A stretch of DNA of 64,000 bases from Fallopia convolvulus. Taxonomy: Eukaryota > Streptophyta > Magnoliopsida > Caryophyllales > Polygonaceae. Made by a program: the position numbers and the translations under genes. Positions 35,301 through 46,407 of this stretch are shown one piece after another. Positions within the stretch are counted from its first letter, which is position 1. Every line of letters starts with the position of its first letter. The stretch spans positions 7,507,001 through 7,571,000 of the forward strand of contig OZ024721.1 of NCBI GenBank assembly GCA_964016875.1. The letters run 5' to 3'. The notes under the pieces were generated by a model. It was not told where the DNA came from and searched no databases. It saw only the letters and a program-made list of their open reading frames with translations.

Positions 35301-35828
35301 TAACTTATCATAACATGTATTCCATTCTCCTTATACGAATCAAGCTAGAATGGTGGCAAAGGCACTTTGAATCTATGCTAGGTTTGAGGTTCAAATCCCA
35401 CCTCCCCTTTTTCTTTTTGCCACACATTCAAAATCTTCTTGCACTTTATAAATTAAAAAAAATTCCGCTAAATGCAATTTAACTTGCTAAAAATTCATTC
35501 ATAAGAAATAAATTTCCTTTTTTGGCAATTTTTATCCATTTATAGCGGATTTAAATTAAGTGCAACTCTTTGCTTATTATTAACTTGAAACAAATAAAGT
35601 AATATCTCTTTATTAAAAAGATTCAAAATCTTCTTGCACTTTATAAATTAAAAAAAAATCCGCTAAATGCAATTTAAATTGCCAAAAATTCATTCATAAG
35701 AAATAAATTTCCTTTTTTGGCAAGTTTTATCCATTTATAGCGGATTTAAATTAAGTGCAACTCTTTACTTATTATTAACTTGAAACAAATAAAGTAATAT
35801 CTCTTTATTAAAAAGAGCGGATATTACA
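32362..35828 (-). mobile_element. Chromovirus-type solo LTR (Z), 3.47 kb, inside MULE-2
   Basis: It starts TGTAACACCCCCTTTC and ends AGCGGATATTACA on the plus strand. The flanks gagaa (32357-32361) and gagat (35829-35833) match at four of five bases. It is closely related to the LTR at 18878 over its first 1.5 kb. It contains a GC-rich island at about 34040-35260, a tRNA-like/B-box stretch near 35345-35410, and a 195-bp tandem duplication. Frames in the island have no recognised similarity. Confidence 0.85.
35426..35815. repeat. 195-bp tandem duplication at the end of LTR Z
   Basis: Two adjacent copies (35426-35620 and 35621-35815), each starting ATTCAAAATCTTCTTGCAC, differ at only a few bases. 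They are recent relative to the age of the LTR family. Confidence 0.92.
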
Positions 35829-36397
35829 GAGATGAGATAATGAAATGTTGGCACATGTAATGTCATTGAAAAAAAACGTTTAATCCATTGAGCAAAATGA
35901 GCCCATGCATTCAGCAAAATGCACCATATGCAACAAGCAACCAGAGATCAATCTTTTACATTATTTTCTCATAATGGACCCTTTCCATTGTGTAGCACAT
36001 GTAGTGTTTTCCAATGCTTCCAATTAAGTATTGTAATAACAATGTAATTTAAAATCATAGTTAGTATTCAATCAACCTACAATTATAAATTGAAATAACA
36101 AGTACGATTAAATACGCATGAACCAAACTTTAATGTCCTATGAACCAAAAGAACAAACGTCATGAACCAAAATTACAACTAGTATAACTTAAAAGACATG
36201 AATTGTAAGATGAACTATTATGAACCAAACTTTAATGTACTATGAACCAAAAGAAAAAATGTAATGAACCAAAATTAAAACTTGTATGACTTAAAAGACA
36301 TGAACTATAAGATGAGCTATTATGAACCCGAGCATACAAAATCATGAACCGAAAGAATAGTTATAATGAACCAAAATATATAAAACATTTATAGAAT

Positions 36398-36476
36398 TAG
36401 CCTATGTGAGATTTGAACACACATCTTTGTGCACTTGCTGACATGCACATTGCTCTACCTTTTGAGCTAATAGGCT
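36398..36476 (-). tRNA. tRNA-like module 4 in MULE-2, degenerate
   Basis: On the minus strand the acceptor AGCCTAT/ATAGGCT pairs perfectly, and D-arm and T-arm sequences are present. The anticodon arm has about eight extra bases (GTGCATGTCAGCAAGTGCAC). It corresponds to module 3 in MULE-1. Confidence 0.5.
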
Positions 36477-37754
36477 ATCATATTTGAAACCACGTCTACG
36501 TGCACATACATTAATTAGCAAAAAACTCATCATGTAATGTGTTTTGTAGTGATGTTGGATACACCAATTAACAAAAAGCCGATCTTTAACAGTTGTAATT
36601 AAAGCCTTTGAGACATACCTTTGTTGTTCCTTGACAAAATGGAGTGCAAGCCTCTCAACCAACCCAATGGTTTGTCACAAAGTGCACTAAAAAATACTTT
36701 GTTCTTTTTCGATAAAAAATAACAAAATTTTAAAAACACATCATTTGATACCAGATTTTCATTGCTTAACAAAGGGTTTGAACATGGAAGCTCCACCAAT
36801 GTCCAATATCACCATTAATGAACAAAAAATAAAGCATATTAATTAAACAAACCACCAAAAAATCCTAATCTCCTCCACTTAGCCATTTGAGAAACCCGAT
36901 TCTTGGAATCAATTGGGTATCTATATCATAGTTGAGAATGATTGGGCACCTCACTAGTATTCAATAGATTTGCAGCTTTTCTTGGGGAATGTCAAGTTTT
37001 ACTAGGAGTTGAATTTTTGCCATAAATTCCTCTAAGAACTCAGGTTTTGCTTGCACTAGAAGATGAACTACATGGGAGCTAGGGTTTGAGTTTGTTCCCC
37101 ATATCATTAAGGATGAAGTGTATCAAGGAATCAACATCTCCAAAAGTGAGCACAATTAACACAATGAACTACCATTCCACCAATTGTACAAAATAAGAAC
37201 CACAATTGACATGAAGACATTAGGGAACAAAATTCAACTAATAAGGACAAGTTCAAATCGACCAATTTTGGAGACGAATTTTTACACTTTGATGAGGCAT
37301 AGAAGATGTCGGCGGTGAAGAATTTGATTTCTTTCTCCCGAGCCCATCGTTCCGTCTTGAACTCCCGATGCTAGCGGTGAAGAATACTTTCTCCCCGAGT
37401 TCGTCGTCGTTTGTGTATACGTGAACAAATTTTGACAGGGGGGAAGTGAAAGGATTTAGGGAAGAAAGGGGTATTTTTGGAACACAATGATATTTTTTCA
37501 AAAATTACACTCCGTGCCACAAATTAGCCTTTTATTATACTTTATCTAATCTAATCTCATCCATCCACACTCCTCATCCAACGGTCCCAATTTGTTCTTA
37601 GTTTTCACCCTAAGAGATATTTGCACCGGAACCCTACTCATATTATATATGCTATCTTAAGATTGTGCTAAAATATTTTTATCGGATTATTGAAAAAAAA
37701 AGTTGTCAATATAAATTTCTATCTATATCTATGGTAATACATAATAAAACAAAA

Positions 37755-38108
37755 ACAAATTTATAACTATATATTAAAGCTATACCTTTTCGAGCCACCA
37801 AAACAATTTTGGCCCCACCTCATATTTACAAAATTAATTTTTATTCCTAATATTTTTAACTTTTCCCAATAAATTCTTTTTTAACTATTTAAATCTATCT
37901 TTAACATCAAACAAATATCTATTTAGTATAACAATATCTTTTGAAAACTTCCTTATACAAATATATAAAATTAAAGATAATAAATTTAAAATATTTTTAA
38001 ATAAGTATAAATATCTCTTATCTTTTAGCATGATGTCTTTTCACAAATTTATTTATAGATATATTTTTCTACTAATAAAGTCTTAAATTAATAAATCATT
38101 TCATCTAG
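37755..38108 (+). mobile_element. Possible Helitron 5' fragment
   Basis: TTATAACTATATATTAAAGC and the next 100 bases resemble the Helitron-type start at 26268 (shared CCTTTTC, ACAATT, CCCCACCT). A CTAGT occurs at 38105, but no GC hairpin precedes it, so the 3' end is doubtful. The stretch lies in the outer LTR. Confidence 0.35.
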
Positions 38109-38439
38109 TACTTTCTCTTTTAATCATTACAATTAAAATCCAATCAAGGTAAATATATTTTTAAAACATACTTTTCATGTTTAAAAGTCACATATATTAA
38201 TCTTATAATTTATTTGAAATTATTCCATGTCTTTCCAAATTAATATATCCTTTTATAATTTTACATGCATTTTAATTTAATTCTATTTATGTACAAGGAC
38301 AATAATAAAATCAAATCTGATTTTTTTCCAACTACTTAGATCTCTTATTGATATTAAAAGGATGCTAATAATATCTTCTTATTAAAATTAAAAGGGTTTA
38401 AAATAAATAAAAAGAATTAGATTTAAACCTTATGTTGGA

Positions 38440-39429
38440 ATTTATTCTACGCCTGTGTTACAAAGGAGAAGCCAGAGAGGGACGCACACCAGGCAAGGGG
38501 GCAGCAGGACCGGCGGTGGCCAGGTGGTGGTCCGACGTGGCTACGGGGCGGTGCGCGTGGCTCAGGTGGGGCGGCCCAAGGTGGTCTGGTGGTGGCCCGG
38601 GTGAAGAACTAGGGTTTTTGTGGTGATTTGGGGGAAAATTCGGCACTTAAATAAGGGCTTGTATGGCTGAAATTTTGATGGAATGAGAGCAATTATGCTA
38701 GGAGAAGAGAGGAGAAGTGAATTGTGAGTAGAACAATGAATTTTCAGCCCTTTAACTAGATAAATTGATACCCTCCCTTGATCCACCATGAATGAATTTG
38801 ACCTATGGAAGGAAGGGGGATTGAAGGGGATTGGGTGTTGTTGTGTTTGTTTGATGATGACAAAGCATGATGATAGATTTAGATGGTCTTTGAAGAAACA
38901 AGGAGGATTGGGAGGCCATTGATGGAAGCACTGGTTTAACGTCAGTTCAAACCAGGCACATATCAGACTTTTGAAGAAGAAGAAGAAGAATTGGTAGAGT
39001 TTATAATTAAAAGAGTGGGGTTATGAGTAGTTAAGTTACAATGGCCTAGCGGTTTGGAGTGTGTGTTATGAGCGAGATACAAGAGGTCTCAGGTTCAAGT
39101 CCCGACTCTTGCCTCTTTTTATTTGTTTTTTTCTTGTTTTTTTGCCAGCCTTGTAATAGCCCATTATTTAATAAATCCGAAAATTATAATGAATTATATT
39201 TATTTGAAATTTTTATTTGTCACCTTAGTAATCCTTTATAATATGTTTATAATTTTATTAAAAATATTTAACTCTATTTTAAGAGAAACGGATATGTAAA
39301 TATATATATATACCCCACTTGCTTAATATGTTTAATTAAATTCTTAATTGTCATTGTAGTAACTTTTATAACGTTATAATGTAATATGAGATTATTAAAG
39401 ATTATTAAATTCTCTATTTTAGAGAAAAA
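38440..39429 (-). repeat. Right-hand piece of the outer LTR, with GC-rich island
   Basis: It contains a GC-rich island at 38455-38610, about 890 bases from the LTR's 5' end once the inserted element is removed. That is the same place as the island at 40320-40510 in the element at 39430. Near 39035-39112 a tRNA-like stretch has an A-box-like TGGCCTAGCGG and a B-box GGTTCAAGTCC, then T-rich sequence. The frames have no recognised product. Confidence 0.6.
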
Positions 39430-42400
39430 TGTAATATCCGTGATTTTTAGGATAAATTTGAATTTTTTTTCTAGACGGCTTTCTAAGACTCGCTTAGCAA
39501 AGTCGTTACCCCTTTTACCGTAAATTAGGAACCAATGTCTAAAAATTTACACGTGAAAGAAAATAATCATGTAAAATGATTTGCTTAGTTCACATGAATT
39601 ATAAGACCGATCGGATAATTTTTAGAATATTCTGAACAAGTTTCGAAAACCCGCTTAATAAACTCGTTACACATTACGATCGTATTAATGGAATTTATTT
39701 TTAGAAAATTCAAGGTGACAGAATAAAATCATTCGAGTTGATTTTATTAACCAATATATTATTTAGGGTCACTTCCATGAAAGAAGTATCTTGATCGGGT
39801 GAGATCCGCTTAACTAATTATGTACTCGTTAAGGTTATACTCTGCAACATAAAACCTTGAAATTAAAAGTAACAAATAAAAAACATCTGAGGTGATTTTA
39901 TTAGACTACATAATTTTTAGGACCGTTTCTATAAAAAGGGTATTTTAACTCGGGTTATATATTTTACCGTCTTAAATATAAATCCCGATCCAACGCGTGT
40001 AATAATATTCAATACCAACATCAATTGATATTTTATGAAAATATTGCTAGATTTTGTAGAGATTCTCTGTAATTATTGGGATTTGATAAATCCCCCCCTT
40101 TAATTACCTTCAACCCCTACTCATTTCCTCTTTAAATACTCTCCTCTGTTCATTTTTTTATGAGAAGCCATCTCCTCCGTTCACAAAACTCCTCCCCAGC
40201 CATATCAAATCCAAATTTCCTTTTGATTGGGAGGGTGACAGTGAGCTACTTAGCCCCACCTCCCACTCCTTCGTTCAAGTTCATTTCAACCCCTCATTTA
40301 ATTTAACTCTCTTGTACACAATTCTTCACACCGGCATATATCTTCTCGGCCTCGCCTGGTTCGGGAGAAGCTACCACGCCGGCCACCACCTTCAACCGCC
40401 GGTGCCAGCCAGCACCACCTCCGACCACCAGCCTCGGGCTGTGCCACCCTCGACCGGTCGCGCGTGCCCATCGGAGCCGACCTCCACTGGTGCCGCGCCT
40501 CCCAGTCCACCGTCGTTCCCGTCTTGTACTCCCTCTGTTCCTTCCCTGCGTAGGAAAAAAAAATACAGGAAAGGAGAAGGTAAAATTCTAGGCTTTTAAT
40601 TTTATCTTTTTGGGCTGATTTTAATTGTTGGGTATTTATCTTAGGCCCATTTAACTAATCAGAAGTTTTAAAAATCAGATTTGGCATATATTAAATTTGT
40701 ACATGTTTTATTAAATAAATAGCATGCATGCAAGGATTTTTAAACAAGAATTATTTTTACAAGTTATGAGATAAATTCTAATAAATCCTAAACTTATAAA
40801 AATGACTCTTAACTTGGAAAATCTGATTTTTAATTACTTTAAAGAGCCTAGACTTCTCTCTCTTTTTATACAAAGATTATTGGTTTTATAAAGATAAAGT
40901 TTTGATAATTGTATAAATTAAAGTTTGCATGCATGAAATCTTCATGCATGTTTATATAAGCACTTGGTGGATTTTATATGACTTTTTATTTCCCTAGTTT
41001 GAATAAATATCACAAGGACAAGTTTTTGATCAATTAAAATAAAAATATCTTTGCATGTCTTGTTAAAGAAGTTTTCATGAATTAAATCTTCATGCATGTC
41101 CTATATAAGCATTTGGTTGATTTTAAACGATTTTTGAAAATAAATAAGTCTAATAAAGACAAGTTTGATCAATTAATTTAAAGTTATCTTTGCATATACT
41201 TTTAAAGGAGTTTTTATAAAATAAATTCTCTTGGTATGTTTTTATAAACCTAAGAATAATCTTTTCTATGATTTTTGATCAAATAGAAGTTAATAAGAAC
41301 AACATATATTATTGAAATTAAAAGTGCCTTGCATGTATTTTTTAAAAGAGTTTTTATAGCTTAAAAAACTCTTTTGCATGTTATTTTTAACTAAAATGAA
41401 TATTGATAAAATATTTTAAACCATCTAGAGTTTAAAATGAACTTATAAGGTTTTTATCCACTTAAGGAAATTAAAATAGTAGTACATGGATTTTTATAAA
41501 AATATTTATGAAAAATCTTTTCTTGCATGTCCAAATTAGTTTTATCACATAAACTTTTGGGAATAAAATAAAGTTTGACATTAGAAACAACAAAATGCAT
41601 GCAAATCATATTTTAAGTATTTTTAAAATTTTGCATATGTTTTTCAAAAGGAACTTCCTTTATATTTAAATAAGACTTTACATGTGTCTTTAAAATAAAT
41701 ATCTTAAAATTATAGAGGGTGCTATCTTGAAAATAATAATAATAAAGATTATAGAGGGCGCTCAACGTCTCTAAGAGCTTATAATTCCGAGTTACGAATA
41801 TTTCCGAAAGGGATACAAGGCAAGTGGACATTCTACTTGAACCTTTCGATAATTCAAATTCCGTTAACTTGTTCAATGTTGGGAACACCTTGCTTGCTAA
41901 ATAAAAACGAGCCTAGGAAATACCGATTGTTAGAAATAATGACATTGTTAGCATTGTTACTATTATTGTTGTTAGTAGATATAATGCTAGGCTTGTTTGT
42001 GTGACCTTTGTTTGTTTAAAATCTCTTTTCGAGATTCGTAATTAAATTCGTAAGTAGTGTAGTAAGGGGTGCGGGCCCGGCCCGACACCTCTATATAACT
42101 CTTAAGTCGTATCGTGAAATACCAACTTTCCTACGACTGTACGGATCATCATCTATGTCTGCTCCTACTCGGAGGAGGGACGTGTGCACCCTAGCTAGGT
42201 GCCGGAACTCAGTTCCCGTAAGGGGTACGTCGGCCCATTCATGGCCCCCCACACTCTTAAAAATCGTTAACTAATGTGAAGGTTTTGATCACGAAAGAAA
42301 GTAAGTGCTAAAGCACATTAAAAGAAACCAAAACCGAACCGGTCTCAAATGATCGATCCGGCTCTCGGTCTGCAAGGGCGCGAGAGGTTTTCTAAAAGCT

Positions 42401-43061
42401 TATGTGTAATTAACGTTCCCAACATTCATTCTATTCTAAGACGTTCTACAATCTCGTAGATCGTTCTTTCGATTTAAGAGTTATCTCGTCTTGTGATTCA
42501 CTCATTCCGCTCTTAATAAACTCCACTTAAAGTATACACTTCTCAAAATACATCTCGAATACCTCGTAATAAGTTTCGATACTTTACCAAACTACCTTAA
42601 GGATGTCCGTTCTCGCTTGCTTAGTCTCTTTAGACTAATTCTGTTTTTCCGCATTTCTGTCTGGTATTTTCCGCCCTTCGCGCCAAATGCCAGAATCCAA
42701 GAAACCCCCACTAAAGGTGTAAAGAACGAAGATCAATCAAGTGAAGGAAGGAAGGTCGGTTTTAAACCAAGTATGATGTTTTGCTCACTTTCGGATCACT
42801 TTACTTTTATGCATAGACAAAGTTATTTTAATTTCCGCTGCCTAAGTACTCTTAAGGATTTATGTTTTGCTAAACTAAAACTTGGTATGTAATTAATACT
42901 TCTAAAGTCTCATATATGAGCAATACTTCAAATTGTAATAACTTTATAACTCCGCATGCTTTTATTTAACTTAATACCTTATAAAGCCTTGGGTGACTTT
43001 GGATGGTAAAATCCGAGGTCACTGGCAGTAACACCTATAGTTGCAAAATAGGGGTGTTACA
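39430..43061 (+). repeat. 5' LTR of the gag-only element
   Basis: Compared with the 3' LTR it lacks about 150 bases near 41750, and a C-run at 40092 has 7 C against 6. A TATA-like TTTAAATACT precedes a C/T-rich tract at about 40132. A GC-rich island (40320-40510) encodes proline-rich frames. Confidence 0.92.
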
Positions 43062-43065
43062 ATTA

Positions 43066-43077
43066 TGGTATCAGAGC
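43066..43077 (+). promoter_or_regulatory. Primer-binding site, tRNA-iMet type
   Basis: TGGTATCAGAGC lies four bases after the LTR end GTGTTACA. It is complementary to the 3' end of initiator tRNA-Met. Confidence 0.85.
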
Positions 43078-43733
43078 CGAACGTTTTGTTTTCAAAACCG
43101 AAAACTTTCGAAAGCGAAAATTTTCAAAATTAAAGTCTTTGTTTTCAAACCTAAAATTTTTACTATTTAAATTTTCTTTCAAAACTTCCAAAACTTAAAT
43201 AATAAGTTTTAAACTTTCAAAGCTTATTTACTAAAAATATTCCAAGTTTAAATCCAAGTCTAGAAAGAAAATTTTAAGTTAGAAATTCTCTTTAAAATTC
43301 ATGTTTTAAGAAGAACTTAGGAATTTGAAATTTTTCTAGGTAGTCTCAAGAAAAAGGATATCTATCTTAAACCCTTTTTCTTCATGTTTAATTCATGTTT
43401 AAATATTCCTTAACTTCCTTCAAGCATCTTCGTCTTATAGAATCCAAGGGCATTTTATATCAATTCCTTGTTTCCTAAAAGTGTGCCGCTACTCTTATAC
43501 AAATGTTGCCTATTTCTCGAAGTGACAATTTTGGGAATTTGTAGATAATGAACGCTAAGGGGAACAACAATAGGATCGCCTATGATTACAATCCGCCTCA
43601 GGATAAGGATGGAGGGTCATCAACGAGTTCCTTGCCCACCAAGGATAGCGAAAAGTGATCCTTTAAGGATTGAAGCTACAAGAGTCCCTAGTGAACAATT
43701 CAGTCATGATATGTTTCCAACTACATTATCTAC

Positions 43734-44735
43734 GTGAAGAATATAGCAGGATGGGGTCAAACTACCAATGCAAAGGATAATAATGTTCAGGCTTTTTCAT
43801 CAATAATTTGCTCAAATTGTGACAAGAGCCTAGAAACATTTAACTTGATGGAGCCAGACATCTATGATGGTACAGGAAAAACCATCGAGATTGTCAGTTG
43901 GTTCTTACAAATGGAGCGCCTCCTAAGAATGCTTGATTGCAATGAAGTGGAAAAAGTGCACATTGCCTCCCTTAAACTAAGGGAAGAAGCACGAGAATGG
44001 TGGGAAACTTCAAATTTATCGGAACAACCAAGGTTGAATTGGGAAATGTTCAAAGCCAAGATGTTGGATCGGTTTTGGGCGACTTGTGGAGAAGAAAAGC
44101 TCTATAAGATCCCTTACCAAAGAGTTGGTGGTCCAAGCATACCCAAGACAACAAAGCCTAAATCCCTACTGGACGATGCCAGAACTAATGTTGCCACCAA
44201 GGCAAAAAGAATACAGCGGTTCCATGAATTGATGAGCCCGGAAATCAAATCCCTGATGAGGTGTCACACTTGCACGACGTTGGAAGAATACGTGGATGCG
44301 GGACATATGGCAAAAGTCTTGCTCGAGGGACCCACACAAAGGATGGAAAATTGGGGACAATCTCAGAAAATGGAGAATGGCGAATTTAAGAGGCCAGCGT
44401 CCCTACAAAAGTCAGGATGGTCAAAGAAGGGCAAACTTGAGTTAACCATGACCGCGGCTACTAAAGGGTCTGAATACCGAAAAGGTTCTATAACCTGCCA
44501 CAACTGTGGAAAACAAGGTCACCTCAACAGGAATTGCACCAGACCCAGGACAACTTGTTTCACTTGTGGAAAGGAAGGACACCTCCATTCCTATTGCAAG
44601 CAGAACAAAAAGGGTTCAAGTCAGTATAGGACAGTCCTAACTTCTCCGAGCAACCAAGCCTTGAATAGGGTTGCAGGGACAACTTCTATCCAGCCCACCG
44701 CTCACAATAAAGGAAAGGGACCTTCGACACCTTAA
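43734..44735 (+). CDS. gag: Retrotransposon Gag protein with two CCHC zinc knuckles
   Basis: The open frame has 333 codons. Residues about 40-190 are a retrotransposon gag domain (EPDIYDGTGKTIEIVSWF, LREEAREWWE, WEMFKAKMLDRFW, FHELMSPEIKSLM). Two CCHC knuckles lie at about residues 255-268 (CHNCGKQGHLNRNC) and 275-288 (CFTCGKEGHLHSYC). Gag packages the element's RNA into particles in the cytoplasm. An earlier ATG in the same frame at 43548 is followed by stops, so the N-terminus is probably shortened or damaged. The frame ends before any protease motif, and nothing downstream to 46407 reads as pol. It is typical of chromovirus gags. Whether the protein is made is unknown. Confidence 0.85.
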   Translation: MKNIAGWGQTTNAKDNNVQAFSSIICSNCDKSLETFNLMEPDIYDGTGKTIEIVSWFLQMERLLRMLDCNEVEKVHIASLKLREEAREWWETSNLSEQPRLNWEMFKAKMLDRFWATCGEEKLYKIPYQRVGGPSIPKTTKPKSLLDDARTNVATKAKRIQRFHELMSPEIKSLMRCHTCTTLEEYVDAGHMAKVLLEGPTQRMENWGQSQKMENGEFKRPASLQKSGWSKKGKLELTMTAATKGSEYRKGSITCHNCGKQGHLNRNCTRPRTTCFTCGKEGHLHSYCKQNKKGSSQYRTVLTSPSNQALNRVAGTTSIQPTAHNKGKGPSTP

Positions 44736-46392
44736 AGCCAAGATAAACAACTCTATAAGATGCATCGCAATGACAAACCTATGGCATCAGATGTTCTAGA
44801 GGAATAGTTGGGTCATCCTTCCTATCTAAGTTTAAATATTCGTAATCATGCTATCTTGCCTTTAAGGCACTTTTGTATCCCCACAATAGTTGGAATCTCC
44901 AAAAAATAGTTGGAATCTCGAAGCATTCCTGTGACACTCTTCCTCGTAAGAGTGTTCCATTTTGAATTCTATAATATGATTTGGGTTATCATATAATATC
45001 CTTGCGTGTCAAACCATAAATCGTTTTCCATCGTTATCCAATTATAGGAAAAAAAAAAAGTTTCGATCCTTTACATAGTTTAACTTTACGACGTATTCAT
45101 CGTATCACGAAGTTCACCTAAAAATTTTACATTTATCCCGAAATGAAAATGTAGTTTTACAAATAAAAAAATTTTCAATATAGATTCATGGTGGTGAATA
45201 AGAATGGACTTTTACCTCCCATCTTGATCACATAGTTGAGGTAGAAATCCAGGTCTGGTTCATGTGAAGATGTACACATTAAGCGACTATGTTGGAAATA
45301 GTTCCCCGATGCTGATCACATTGGTGGAATGAAACCACTTAGTCCTTTGGATCCAGACTTGTCTATAAAAAAAACTACTTTCTTATAAGAATTTCAAAGT
45401 ATAATATAGAGGGATACTCAACCCACTTCTCGATAGTTAATATGTTCGAATGCAATATCATAAGATGGTTACCTTCTCTTGTAACATAACCATCGCTCGT
45501 TCCAATAGTAACTTCTTTAGAAGTTCAAAATCGAAATTCTCCTTCCAAGGCATGGCTCTCACTTTTCAAACATTGATTCCATCTTGGAAATTTAATTAAC
45601 TTCCATCTTAAAAGAATCCATCCGCTTTGATTCTATTCTGGAAATATAGAATGGATTGGTTTTTTTTTTCCTACTCGTTTCCTAAAGACAGTCAAGTGCT
45701 CGTTTTAATTAAGACGGCTATTCAATAGGCAATCCAACCTTTTTATATATGGGAAGGATAACCCAGATGCCCCACCGGTTAACCCAAGCTAATGGATGAT
45801 ACCGCTTGACCAATTGCCTACATCACTAGCAAGACCAATTATTTTTCATTCTTTTTCTTTGGATTCGTTTAAACTACATAAGTACACATAGGTGAATCGT
45901 TTCAGGAAATACTAAAGTAAGAACTCCTTAAGCAAGAAGGGCACATTAGTATTTCTCAGTCTGTTTCTTTCATCTTTTCCAAACTCTAGATAAAGCAAAG
46001 GATCCTTGCTCCAGTAGTAACTTCAAAAAGATAGATTCTTCTAGGACTTGAGTAAGTCTGGAGAGCCTTGCACTAACCCAACGGAAGGTTGTTGAGTGCT
46101 TCGATACGACAAGATCGTGGAACATAGAATAAAGAAACTATGTAATAAATAAGTGCCCTAGATAGGTACTCTAGTCAAAGAATGATGATGAAGGTACAAC
46201 CAGAGAAATTTGGGAAACTAAGCAAAAGATGCAAAGACATTTTCTCAAGTTACTAAAGTCTTAAGTAAAGAATGAAATTTTTTTAAGGGGGTACTACGAG
46301 CTTCTTTTGTTCCACGCGTAGTTTTGTGGGTGTGAATTCCATATCTTTCTTCATATCCCAAGTTCTCTCTAGTTTCGGGGACGAAACTATTT
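44736..46392 (+). other. Internal non-coding remainder of the gag-only element
   Basis: About 1.65 kb with stops in all frames and no RT, RNase H or integrase motif that I could find. Near the end AGTTTCGGGGACGAAACT (about 46371-46388) resembles the phrase that ends pol in related chromoviruses, so the region may be a heavily eroded or substituted pol. Confidence 0.55.
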
Positions 46393-46407
46393 TTAAGGGG
46401 GTACTAT
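46393..46407 (+). promoter_or_regulatory. Polypurine tract of the gag-only element
   Basis: TTAAGGGGGTACTAT lies directly before the 3' LTR. Confidence 0.75.

Larger units (their letters stand above)
30669..37639 (-). mobile_element. Mutator-like element MULE-2, inverted copy of MULE-1, holding a 3.5-kb LTR
   Basis: From the axis at about 30655 the sequence mirrors MULE-1: 30675-30708 is the complement of 30601-30635. The order exon-like segment, GGTTCAT array, tRNA-like module and terminal repeat then follows in reverse. Without the LTR at 32362-35828 it is about 3.5 kb, like MULE-1. The right end is CCGGAACCCTACTC at about 37639. I found no matching 9-bp flanks for this copy. The exon-like segment at 31715-31880 appears once here and twice in MULE-1. 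Confidence 0.75.

Noticed and set aside
42266..42278. TCGTTAACTAATG in the LTRs of the gag-only element (again at 49377) as further copies of the Athila palindrome
   Set aside because: Only the first eight bases match, there is no partner at 21 bp, and there is one per LTR; most likely chance.
43548..43660. Extending gag upstream to the ATG at 43548
   Set aside because: Several in-frame stops lie between 43656 and 43734, so the open frame cannot be joined to that start.
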